Below, in pieces: positions 1 through 9,218 of a DNA stretch of 26,765 nt. Position 1 is the stretch's first letter, and every line of letters starts with the position of its first letter. The stretch is from Poteriospumella lacustris (taxonomy: Eukaryota; Sar; Chrysophyceae; Chromulinales; Dinobryaceae): assembly GCA_008000375.1 (NCBI GenBank), contig SMOI01000013.1, positions 216,341-243,105 of the forward strand. Direction: 5' to 3'. Position numbers and translations under genes: made by a program. The notes beneath the pieces were generated by a model. That model searched no databases. It saw nothing but the letters and a program-made list of their open reading frames with translations, and was not told the origin of the DNA.

Positions 1-32
1 AAAAACAAAGAAATCAACCCCAATCGACCGAC

Positions 33-53
33 CTGGATCGTCCTTCGATCCAG
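33..53. repeat. Perfect 8-bp inverted repeat with 5-nt loop
   Basis: CTGGATCG at 33-40 is followed by the loop TCCTT and then CGATCCAG at 46-53, an exact reverse complement. A transcript would fold into a short hairpin. There is no T-run after it, so it is not a bacterial-type terminator. Its role is unknown, and chance is possible. Confidence 0.5.
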
Positions 54-394
54 AGACGCACAAGATAAAATCAACTACATTCATGGTAGACATGGGAGTC
101 GCGCCACGGAAAGCAACAGGGACCAAACTGGAACCAACATGGAACCAAAAGAAAACAACAAACCAAATGTAACTTGCCCCAACCTCAACGGGGGTGCGGG
201 AACAAGACAGCTTCGAGAGCGATTGCATGTGCATGTGATGCATGCTTGTTTTAATTGATGATGGCTTGAGAGGGTTGATGGCCATGGGCGTAGCAGCAGT
301 TGCTGTCGACCAACGGCCGGAGGAGCAGTGAGGGACGAGGTCAAATCAAAATCCCCCCGCGTCGGAGGCGACGATGATTGATGGTGATCAGTGA

Positions 395-404
395 GGGGGG
401 GGGG
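395..404. repeat. G10 homopolymer run
   Basis: Ten consecutive G residues in non-coding DNA. With the runs at 2073-2082 and 2182-2190 it is one of three G9-G10 runs in the gene-poor left flank. The length may be affected by sequencing error. Confidence 0.8.
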
Positions 405-1339
405 CGAGAGAGATGGGGAACTGAGAGCAAGCAAGCGGATGAATGAATGTGATTGATGCCTTTGATTGAAGGTTTGTTTGTTAGCATTTTTTTCTTCATT
501 TTTTTTCGTCTTCAGAGAGACGGCTCGAGCCGAGGCGTCGGTCGTGTTTTTGTTTTCGTTCTTTTTTCTTTTCTCTCTCTTCGGATTGGTTGTGCGTGTG
601 CCACATCTGTCGGCACACAACACGCATTGTTGGGCAAATAGGTGACGGACAACTTAGAGGCACATCAATGACCACGGGAAATTGACGCTCCTGCCGATGA
701 CGAGCGAGTGATTCATTCACTCACGACCACCAAACAAACCAATTGAACCAAACACAAAACAACGAGAACCAAACAGAGAAAAACACATTCTTCGAGCGCC
801 CGGAACAAACAGCCAGCAGAGAGAATAAGCCAGTGGTACGATAGGCGAGCGAGCCACCAGACACACGGCAGATGCGCACCAACCTGAGTAAGAGTCATGT
901 ATAGGCATATAATGTTCGCCGCAGCACTTGCGTAGCTCATATATCACAGATGAAGACATCCTGGATGAAAACAAACAAGAGAAACAAATAGAGCAGCAGC
1001 CGAGTGCCAGAGAGAAAAACAGCCGAGGCAGAGAGGACGAGAGAAAGAGAAGAGGAGGAGAGCACGAGGGCAGATATCCGACAAACACATGGAAAACGTT
1101 ACGCGCCGGTACCGCAGTGACGACAACGTCGACGACGATGCACCGGTCGCTTTACACGAAGACATGTAAGTGAAGAAATCAAACGAAAACAGATGAGTTC
1201 AGTGGTGGGTGGTAAGAAGAAGTGCGGGGCCTCTCGGAACTTCCGAGAGAGATTCACGTAGTAGGAATTGTGGAAGACTTAAAGGCAGACAGACAATACC
1301 GCAGTATTTCATGACACGAGAACAGGCATGCGCATAGAT

Positions 1340-1417
1340 AGGGAGGAAGGGGTGAGGTAGAGAAGGGAAGAGAAGAGATGAGAAAGAAGGACGAAGAGGG
1401 TGACGAAGAGAAAGAAA
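1340..1417 (+). repeat. Polypurine tract
   Basis: About 78 nt made almost only of A and G on the + strand, interrupted by a few T and C residues. It is the clearest block of the general purine skew of the left flank. Such tracts can form triplex or altered DNA structures, but nothing here shows a function. Confidence 0.6.
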
Positions 1418-2072
1418 TTTGCGTCGGGAAATAATCGAAATAATGCATCCAGCGGAGACACCTTTCCACGTGAACGTTACTACGTGCAACGACTTGATGG
1501 ATGTCGAAAGCCGAACCAGGACAGAAACCAATAATACCTTGAGAGAGACAGAGAGCATCAGAGAGGAGACCAAGAGACAATAAGAGAAACAGACGAGTAG
1601 AGAGACGAGAAGTGTTGAGTTGGTTCATCAGTGAAAGAGGGAGAAAAGGGTGAGTCATCGACGTGCGAAGGTGGAGGTATGCGTGAACGTTTGTAAAGTG
1701 GTGCTATATATCGTGGGAGAAAGCATGGCGGGAAAATAAGAGTGGATGTGAGGTGGGGGTGTGTGGGGAGACCGTTCGAGGATAGGAGATCGAGAACGGC
1801 TACCGTATGTTCGTGTTTCTTATATTCTTTTTGTGATTTTTTTCGTTTTCAGTGGACGATGAATGAAGATGCGATAAAGCGAGAGGGATATACGTGTATA
1901 TGGGTAACTATGGCGGATATGGTATATTGGATGAAGGGACAGAGGGCGAGTGATGAGTGTGGGGTGATACAGTACATGAATGGATATGTAGAGGTGGGGA
2001 AAGACACATGTTGAGGCGAATGAACGGGAGAGACTATGAACTTGAGTAGGGAGAGCGAGCGAATGTGTGTGT

Positions 2073-2082
2073 GGGGGGGGGG
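2073..2082. repeat. G10 run after a GT-rich stretch
   Basis: A short GT-alternating stretch (about 2065-2072) runs directly into ten G residues. This is simple-sequence DNA in the gene-poor flank, and the length may be unstable or mis-sequenced. Confidence 0.75.
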
Positions 2083-2181
2083 TATATCGTGAACTATGTG
2101 CGATACGAGGGTGGGTGAGGAGGAAGCGAAAGACACTGAAAGCAAGAAAAACTAGGGAGAAAATTCTACACGAACCCGCCC

Positions 2182-2190
2182 GGGGGGGGG
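2182..2190. repeat. G9 homopolymer run
   Basis: Nine consecutive G residues preceded by CCCGCCC, so a C-rich block abuts a G-rich block and could pair locally. It is the third long G run in the left flank. Confidence 0.75.
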
Positions 2191-2512
2191 CACAACGGGT
2201 GAAAGAGACAGACATATGACACGATACGCGAGGTACATGAAGAGGCGACGAGGAACCAAAACACACAAGAGAACTACCAAAAACCAAGAGAGGCTCTACA
2301 AAGAAAAACCCCTCAACCGCGAAGTCGGCAGCGTCAAACGTGCGTCAAACACGCCTAACCGCCAACCTTTTCGTCGGGCATTCAGACAGAAAGACAGCAA
2401 AAGAGAAAAGAAAGAATATCCGTGCAACAAATAGAGATGATGCAACTGAACTAAACTGAACAAGGACCTTAACAACATAAAATGTGTCGAGAAAAAACAT
2501 CAGAAGATTCGA

Positions 2513-2544
2513 CCGATGAACTTGTTGTCCGATGAACTTGTTGT
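2513..2544. repeat. Exact tandem duplication of a 16-bp unit
   Basis: The unit CCGATGAACTTGTTGT occurs twice in immediate succession, at 2513-2528 and 2529-2544. The copies are identical, which suggests a recent slippage or duplication event in non-coding DNA. No third copy is visible beyond one extra C. Confidence 0.9.
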
Positions 2545-3903
2545 CATCTGATTGCGCGCGTTTTTGATCGTTTGTATTCCCCCCTCATCAGCAACAACGA
2601 CTGTGAATCGACATTGCTATCGTCCAGGTGGACATGAGGGAATGAACACGTAAGTGAAAGCGCATGACACCGGTTCCAAGGCGACACATCTACTGTGCGG
2701 TTGCAACCAATGCGGTCATACGTTTCGTACAATACGCGACATGTTGATCAATACACGTGCAACAGTCAAGTCCACTTCAAAGTAGTCAGATACCTAACGT
2801 TGTACGTCTAGGGAACTGAGAAGGAATGGAAATAACATTTCACACACAACTTCCCAGTGGGCATGCATGTCAGTACGGCGTCGACAGCAAAGAAGGAGAA
2901 AATCAAGAAGAGGCCAAGCTCCAGCGACGAGACGCGAGAAGAAGGCGAGACAGAAAGCTTCGTTTAAAGCAAGCAGACCTTGTTTCACAAAGAAAGTGGA
3001 ATTCAGCAGACAGTAGACCTAGGAAGCTAGAACGGCAGAACATGCTGGCAAACGCAACATGCGCCGGGTGGGGGTGATGAGACACGGGAAAGGACATCAA
3101 CTTCCCCCAAATCAAGAAGAAGACAAACGATGAGACGGAGAAAGAAAGCATCAAGCCTATTTTCGTTTCTGCAAGAACCCCAAAGAGAAGAGGGGCTTGT
3201 CAAAACATAGAGCGTGAAAGAATGAGAGGATATGAGAAGGCGACGACAAAAGAAGACATGCGACAATAGAATGCTGGTGGACAATAATGTTGCTTGAGAA
3301 CAAAATTAAACTCCCGCAAGAGAGAGAAATAAATGAGCCACAAGAACTTGGGATTGGTGCAGGAAACTGCGTGACAGAGAGAACAGCAACAGAATGGACA
3401 CCATATGATGCACGATCTGCCGCCTGACAAAAGCGGTAGAAAGGGGCAGCTGGCAATAATTCGTGGAAGTTGCAGAAGAATAACTGAACACCAATAGCGG
3501 AACCAAGCAACACGATCAACCCTTTGCCTAAGTACAAGCTGCTCGTTGGCTTTCTGATGGCAGAACAAGAAGTGAGATGGATAAAGGACGACCTGTCCCA
3601 GCGATTTCGGTCAAAACTGGATTTTCTTCTTGAAGATACTCGTCACACCAAGGAAATCCCCCAAATGACGTAGATATCCCGCAAGAGCGTCTGGGAATCA
3701 AGGCCATGAATCATTTATACGAGACTGAAAGTGTGAGCGAAATCCCGGAAGAGGGATCAAGAATGGTCATGGAAGAACGATAGTATGACAGAAACCAATG
3801 GATGATAAACTGAGAGAGCAAACAAACCAACGTGACGTGCAGAACAGATATCGACAATCAACGGACACTTGTCGACGAGAAGGGAGAATGCATCGACGAT
3901 TGT

Positions 3904-4909
3904 TTATCCCAGGACACTTTCACAGTTTACTGCCACCGGGGAGATAGTCTTTGTCATACTGCGAATGGAAGGGAGTTGTTCCATCAGGCGCACGCATCGC
4001 TGGCAATCCAAGTAGTTGTCCTTCAAATCACAAGGGCGGAAAAAGGGCAGTTCGTCGCTTGCGAAAAAGAAGAAGTCAGGAAGACGGTTGATGAAAGGCG
4101 TTCCACAAACTTGCAAATCCGAAAGAGATACAATAATCGCTGACACAGCAATGGTCGAAGGAGCGAACAACAGGTAGCGCGGATCTACGACAAGAGGAAA
4201 ACTCAACGTAATCTATGTGCAACATACAAATTCACATGGGAAATCTTCCTACCTTCCATGAATTCGCCAACCAAGGCGTTCGCACGATCAGCCAAGACCT
4301 TTCCATCGATAATATCTTCACACAACGGTACCAAGGTATCCAAGAAATAGGCTGGGGTAGTATGCGGGGATATTCGGCCACCAATACGCATAACAATCAT
4401 TCTCTCGAAGAACAGAATATCTTCCGTCTTAAACTTGTTAAATTGAGTCTATAAGAGGTTCCCTGTAAGTGAGGAACGAGTTCCCGCAGTGATTACCCTG
4501 TGTTACGTACCGCTTTGATGGGATTCTGCGAGTGGTGCAACTTGCTAGCAAGAATCATAGACGCGGCTGCGGCAAAAACTGTCCAGCAGGCATCATACAA
4601 GATGTTCGGGCTCTCAGAGAACGATTGAGTCACGAACAAATCGAAGATTCGGACACTGGTGTCGCGGAGTTCGGCAGAATCTTTGCTCATAATCTGAAAA
4701 GTCAGCCGTCATGTAAGAGAACTGGAGTACAATTTTTAGATAAATAATTCGCAGGCAAATACCTTCGTGATCCACTCGATTGCGGACGCACGATGAACTG
4801 AGTTGGTCCCACGGTAAATGGATTCCACCAATGCCTCAGTCAAGTCGTACGGAAACATCCCGGCGTCAGAGGCCCGCATAATATTGTACATATGTTCAAT
4901 GTTTTCCAT
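3904..4909 (-). CDS. Cyclin (four exons)
   Basis: A cyclin, the regulatory partner of a cyclin-dependent kinase. The gene is split by three short introns. The inferred exons are 4909-4763, 4693-4511, 4448-4253 and 4184-3904, joining in frame to 268 residues. Donors are GTATTT, GTACGT and GTAGGA; acceptors are TTTCAG, TTATAG and TCGTAG. The cyclin box starts near residue 38 (HRASAIEWITKIM) and continues with a typical helix (AAASMILASKLHHS, about 92-105). The segment FKTEDILFFERMI (about 115-127) matches the conserved cyclin-box Glu region. The second fold contains LFAPSTIAVSAII and QRCVRLMEQL. The ATG at 4909 has an in-frame stop just upstream. The subtype is uncertain; the early Arg-Ala-x-x-x-Trp pattern is reminiscent of D-type or Pho80-like cyclins. 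The 3' end could instead splice at a GTAAAC inside the last exon, giving a different tail. It is divergent from DGAT1. Confidence 0.82.
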
Positions 4910-5279
4910 GTCGAATTACGTCTTATAAGTACCCTGTTGAGCGAATGAATTTGAAAATGTGGATATGTGAAATAATCTTTTGAGACAAAGCACTTGCAAG
5001 AAATCCAGTCAATCACAAACGTTTCTTCAACAAGTCTACAGTGATTCAATCACGTGAAATAATTGTTGAGAAAATCTGAACAATTGATGGAGTATCTTTC
5101 AACAACAAATTGCTTAGGTATTTAAAAATGGAAGGTGTTGGATTTGTATTCGATTGACCACATTTCCATCGCCAATTGCCCTCGGTTCCAGAGAAAGATT
5201 CCCACAGTGTTTTTCGGTCGAAGGCCGCGAAGACCCCTGAGGTCGTCCCCAAACCGTGTTTATTGACACAGACTTTGGG

Positions 5280-5285
5280 TATAAA
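5280..5285 (+). promoter_or_regulatory. TATA-box-like TATAAA upstream of DGAT1
   Basis: TATAAA lies 78 bp before the AUG at 5358. Initiation about 30 bp downstream would start the transcript near 5310, just ahead of the AUG at 5315. The motif is common by chance in AT-rich promoters, so this is suggestive only. Confidence 0.35.
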
Positions 5286-5314
5286 GGTGACTTTTTCCTC
5301 ATATAGTCGTCATC

Positions 5315-5395
5315 ATGCGCATAGAATCTTGGAACATACCGGAACCTTCGCGGTTTCATGCAATTTTTCGACGTCTCGAATGTAAAAGATCCTGA
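5315..5395 (+). CDS. Upstream ORF (26 codons) overlapping the first DGAT1 AUG
   Basis: An AUG at 5315 with A at -3 opens a 26-codon frame ending with TGA at 5393-5395. It lies in a different frame from DGAT1, overlaps the in-frame AUG at 5358, and ends 73 nt before the better-context AUG at 5469. If transcribed it would suppress initiation at 5358 and favour reinitiation at 5469, a plausible way to limit DGAT1 translation. It depends on the transcription start, which is not known. Confidence 0.3.
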   Translation: MRIESWNIPEPSRFHAIFRRLECKRS

Positions 5396-5468
5396 GAATA
5401 TAGTACAAGATTCACTGTTGAATTGTCTAGAGTCATTTGGCAGAATTAAATTTCAACCGAAAATCAAG

Positions 5469-7935
5469 ATGGAGAGCAAGGAGACTTCGCCGACAAACGA
5501 TGAGACCTGCGAGTACTTACTCAAAATGGTCGGAGCCTTGGAAAAGGAGGTGAAAAGGCTATGTTCCGAATTGGATCGTCTCACACTGGGAGTGGAGAAG
5601 AGAGGATATCTCTTCAAATTTCGTGAAAGAGAAATTTACTACGCCCCGAAGTGGGGCCTGCGCTATTTTGTCTTGCAAGGAAAGAAGCTTTCCTATTTCC
5701 ACGACGAAAATGAAAATAGACCAAGGAGAACCATTGATCTTTCGAAGTGCTTCATTCGAGATGAAGGAACCAAAAAGAATGGACAATTTCACATCTTTGG
5801 TATTTATTTGAGTTCTGAAGGTGACAACGAAGGAGACGGGGAAGAACAGCTGATCATGAGACTTTCTTCGGATAATCTTACTGATGCGACACTTTGGATA
5901 GACATGTTGGAACAAGCTTGTGCTTTGAGTGAAATTGAAATTGCTAAGAACCCCGAAGCAAATGACAAGACCGACAATGAAGATGGCGATATTGCCCTTC
6001 AGTTGTCTCCTCCGAAGCCCTTCCCGACTATTTCCAGCAAATCCACCAATACGGAACGTTCCGTCGAAACGAATAGTTCGGTCAACGAGGACGAAAAGTA
6101 TCAGGATCTGGACAACAATGACTGGGGACATGCGTCATTGGACAACACTTTGACTGACATTGATACCACCGGTGTTTCCATTCCCGTTCTGAAGCGAGTG
6201 CAGTCGTCGTCGTTGGCGCTGCAAGAATCGAACGCCAAACTGACGCTAGCCCGTCGAATCCTGGCGAAGCGTTCCCCCAACGATTATTCCAAAAGTGGCA
6301 CTCGGTTGTCACAGTTATCTCGCCAGCTTAGCAGCCCTAGCAAGAAAAAACAAGATAAGCCCGCACCGAAGGAGTTTCCAGGATATAAACCAATGCATTT
6401 GTCGTCTGCCCCGTCGCCTCTTTCCAACGAAGTTCGCCCCGGAGAGTACAGCTTTCGTGGATTTTTTAACTTGAGCGTCATTATTTTGGCTCTCACGCAC
6501 TGCGATTTGATTGTGAACAACATCGTCAAATATGGACTGAAGTTCAACCCGGTTGGATTTATTCGTCCTCCGGAAGCGATGATTGACGTCACTGACACGG
6601 GATATCAGACGTCAGCATTGCTTGAGCACATCGGAAAAGCAGTCTTCACGTGGGTGATTTCAGTCGTTCTTCAGTTTGTTTTGGAGAAATACACAAGCCG
6701 ACATCACGTTTCAGAACGTTTGGTGCTCACCGTGAATTTCATTTTGGGCACCTTCAATATCGTCGCTCCGTGCTACTGGGTGTGGACAAGCAAAGCTCAT
6801 CCAGGCGCCAATCTTCTCTATTTGTTTCAAAGTGTTATCATTTGGATGAAATTGATTTCATACGCTCATGCCAATAAAGATTTGCGTGTCTTAAGTCGAC
6901 GTTCGAAGAAAATGGATCGGGAAGCGAGCAGCAGCTCTGTGGATGATATGGCCTTCGCGGATAACAACGCCAAACCTTTCACGGGTGAGCAATATGTCAA
7001 CACTATCTCGCAAGTCAAGGACTTGCAACCTCCTTTCATCCTTTATCCACAAAACTTGACCATGAAGAATTTGCTGTATTTCCTCATCGCGCCAACCTTG
7101 TGTTATCAATTGAATTACCCCAGAGCCCCAAAAGTAGATTTCCGAAAGATTGTGTTCCTACTTGCTCGCATGATCTTCGTGGCGTTCATGATTCTGTTCG
7201 CTGTGGAACAGTACGTCAAACCAACTCTTGACACGGTTATTGCGCCGATGCAGGCGCGGAACATTCCAGCCGTTCTTGAGCGTCTGATGAAGTTATCTCT
7301 TCCCAGCACTTATGTGTGGCTGTTGGGATTTTACTTCTACTTCCATTTGTGGCTCAACCTATTGGCCGAAATCACTCGTTTTGGTGATCGCACATTCTAT
7401 AAAGATTGGTGGAATGCGAAAACCATTGACCGTTATTGGTGAGTAACCCTGGTATGCTATTGTTTGACTGCTTTGTCTCACATCCTCTCCTTCTTTCTGT
7501 GGTTTCTATTCAGGCGAACCTGGAATATGCCTGTCCATCATTGGATTGCGCGGCATTTATGTAAGACTTGCCGCTGATGACATGAGTGTGACTGCGTCTA
7601 ACTTTGACGTTTGTTGGTGCGGCATTGTAGATCATCCCTTGATTCGCGCGGGAGCATCGAAAGTGGCAGCGACTTTTGTCGTGTTCTTGTTCTCTGCCCT
7701 GATGCACGAAGTTGTGATCTCTTTCCCTTATCAACACGTGTACATGTATGCCTTCCTCGGGATGCTTGCCCAGGCACCGATGATTTTTATCACGAAGGCA
7801 ATCGATCGCATGTTCGGCAACTCTTTCGTGGGCAACGCAATTTTCTGGCTGTCCTTTTGCATTGTTGGCCAGCCTATGGGTGTCATCATGTATTACTATG
7901 ACTTGTGCCAAGTATCCACACCTCCTGCACCTTAG
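5469..7935 (+). CDS. DGAT1: Diacylglycerol O-acyltransferase 1 with N-terminal PH domain
   Basis: DGAT1 is an ER membrane MBOAT enzyme that transfers a fatty acyl group from acyl-CoA to diacylglycerol to make triacylglycerol. The inferred exons end at 7438, then run 7514-7560 and 7631-7935 (GTGAGT...TTCAG and GTAAGA...TGTAG introns of 75 and 70 nt), giving 773 residues. A pleckstrin homology domain lies at about 43-155 (KRGYLFKF, WGLRYFVLQGKKLSYF, final Trp in LWIDML). A Ser-rich disordered linker follows, then the multi-membrane-spanning MBOAT part. Diagnostic motifs are FYKDWWN (643-649), WNMPVHHW with Asn661, and SALMHE with the putative catalytic His698. The protein ends GQPMGVIMYYYD like other DGAT1s. 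I chose 5469 because it has A at -3 and G at +4; the in-frame AUG at 5358 has a poor context and would add 37 residues. PH-DGAT1 is known from diatoms. Confidence 0.93.
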
Positions 7936-8174
7936 GATCGGGAAACATGTTTGTGAGAGGCACATATTCTTTCGTAGCTTCCTTGAAGCGAGGAAACAAA
8001 AATTACAAAACAAGTTAACAAAAGCTAAATACACATTTTTGAATACGGGGGGAGGGGTTGTTTGCAATTTAGAAGGACTTCGGAATCGTCGATGTGAGGG
8101 CACCGTATCTAATCACGACACACTGTGAGCTAAACAACGGAGCAAAACAACAATAGCAGAACAAACAAATCCGA
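7936..8174. other. Convergent intergenic gap
   Basis: About 240 bp between the stop codons of DGAT1 (+) and the unrecognised gene (-). It contains a G-rich stretch near 8047-8057. I see no gene; the two 3' UTRs probably lie here and may overlap. Confidence 0.5.
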
Positions 8175-8787
8175 TTACCTGCGGAAATTAGGCAACTCTG
8201 CAGCCTGCAACTTCAAGTTCTCTTCTGGATAGTGATTGAGAAGCAAATGACTCGTAGCATGGCGAGCTTCTGTGGTCAAGTACTTCGTGTGCTGGACATC
8301 CTTCAGGATATCTTTCGACTTCTGCTTCAACAAGACTCTGCTCTCTTGCATTGTTGGCTTCATATCAGGCTTTGTCATGAGCGCTAACATTGTTGTTGTC
8401 TTGAATCGATCCTAAAGTAGCCCATATCGTTGAAATCAACCATCATTTGGATAACGAGCCCTTCGTGTATCGACGTACCTTCGCCATCGCTGAACTACTT
8501 GGGCCTCCATGCTCAAATAGAAGTGAGTACGGCATGCCATCTTTATTTTTCGTCTTCAATTCTAAGGTCGAAGGCATATTCGCTGGCATCGGAGGAAGGT
8601 CGGGCATATCTGAAGGGGGAATAAAACTGATCATGGTGTTCGTGCGATAGAGAGTCTCTGGCTCTCGAGGCTCGGAACCAAGCGTCATTCCGATTGTATC
8701 TTCCACCCAATTGTCTATCTTGACCGACGAGGAGTAAATATTCTTCGCCCCGCATATTCCATGCCCCTGATTCTTCTTCGCATACAT
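8175..8787 (-). CDS. Unrecognised 181-residue protein (two exons)
   Basis: I do not recognise the family. The inferred exons are 8787-8479 and 8411-8175, joined across a 67-nt intron (GTACGT...TTTAG) to 181 residues. The first exon encodes a soluble protein with NWVEDTIG, a Pro/Met-rich segment (SFIPPSDMPDLPPMPANMP) and MPYSLLFEHGG. The second is Lys-rich and helical (ESRVLLKQKSKDILKDVQ, then EARHATSHLLLNHYPEENL). There is no signal peptide or membrane span. Both exons are open in frame and the intron fits the window's size range, which supports a real gene. A possible further donor at the very end (CGCAG then GTAATC) would require an intron of about 49 nt, shorter than any other coding intron here, so I end at the TAA. 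It is divergent from the PDI-like gene (431 bp) and convergent with DGAT1. Confidence 0.6.
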
Positions 8788-9218
8788 TATCTATCGTCTG
8801 CTGGCTAATGAGAGAACTTAGAGACACTTGAGAAAAGGCAGATTCGGACAAAAATTTTCACAATACGAAGAAAATATACACTTTCCAGCGGCTTAGGACA
8901 CAGATGGGATGAATTTTGGCAATGAAGTGTTGTGTCAGATGAGAGATCGTCGTTGATTTATCATCAGCGAGATCGCCACTTCATTCATCGTCATCGCCAA
9001 ATCGCAGCGGTTTCGTATTCAATATCTAGGATACTCTTCTGGGTGTTTGGTGTTTGTGGGAAAGTGCATGGTGACGACGACGCCTTGACCGGATCGTCGG
9101 AAAGTCGGAAAGTCTCTTCTAGAAAAGGGCAGCAATTACCGGGTACCTCTGCGGACATCACCGTCCTTTCACCAAAACGAAAAGAAAGATCGTAGATACA
9201 ATATTGATTTGCTACGCC
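8788..9218. promoter_or_regulatory. Divergent gap between the unrecognised gene and the PDI-like gene
   Basis: About 430 bp between two divergent start codons. An 87-codon open stretch covers part of it (8932-9195) but lacks any recognisable feature and most likely lies in the promoter or 5' UTR. No TATA box stands out. It probably serves as a shared promoter. Confidence 0.4.

Larger units (their letters stand above)
1..3903. other. Gene-poor, purine-skewed low-complexity region
   Basis: I can support no protein gene here. The + strand is visibly rich in A and G for long stretches (for example 1340-1417), so the open frames on the opposite strand read as Ser/Leu/Phe/Pro-rich and those on the + strand as Arg/Lys/Glu-rich, the usual signature of composition rather than selection. 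None shows a recognisable domain. The stretch contains three G9-G10 runs, a tandem 16-bp repeat, a short perfect hairpin and two T-rich, intron-like segments on the + strand. It could be regulatory or intergenic DNA, a noncoding transcript, or a decayed element. The right end is the 3' flank of the cyclin gene, whose 3' UTR probably extends into it. Confidence 0.55.
4910..5468. promoter_or_regulatory. Shared divergent promoter region of the cyclin and DGAT1 genes
   Basis: About 450-560 bp separates the cyclin start (- strand) from the DGAT1 start (+ strand). It holds a TATAAA at 5280-5285 on the + strand and an upstream AUG at 5315. No other gene is visible. Its size matches the other divergent gaps in the window (402-431 bp), so it probably drives both genes. 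Confidence 0.5.

Noticed and set aside
33-53. Intrinsic transcription terminator
   Set aside because: The hairpin has no following T-run and the genome is eukaryotic, so I list it only as an inverted repeat.
81-623. 180-codon minus-strand frame at the left end
   Set aside because: Low-complexity Lys/Asn/Glu then Ser/Pro-rich sequence from compositional bias; no domain or codon signature.
1820-2287. 155-codon minus-strand frame
   Set aside because: Ser/His/Leu/Phe-rich translation of a purine-rich opposite strand; looks like composition only.
2826-3077. 83-codon + strand frame rich in Arg, Lys and Gln
   Set aside because: Typical product of purine-rich DNA; no domain and no supporting context.
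3157-3537. 126-codon minus-strand frame with hydrophobic segments
   Set aside because: It resembles membrane segments by composition, overlaps another open frame of similar quality at 3200-3568, and has no recognisable motif or splice partner.
5559-6131. 190-codon minus-strand frame opposite the PH domain of DGAT1
   Set aside because: The sense frame encodes a convincing PH domain, and the antisense product has no family resemblance.
8130-8178. Possible 49-nt third intron at the end of the unrecognised gene
   Set aside because: A donor and acceptor exist, but the size is below every other coding intron in the window and the in-frame TAA gives a simple end.
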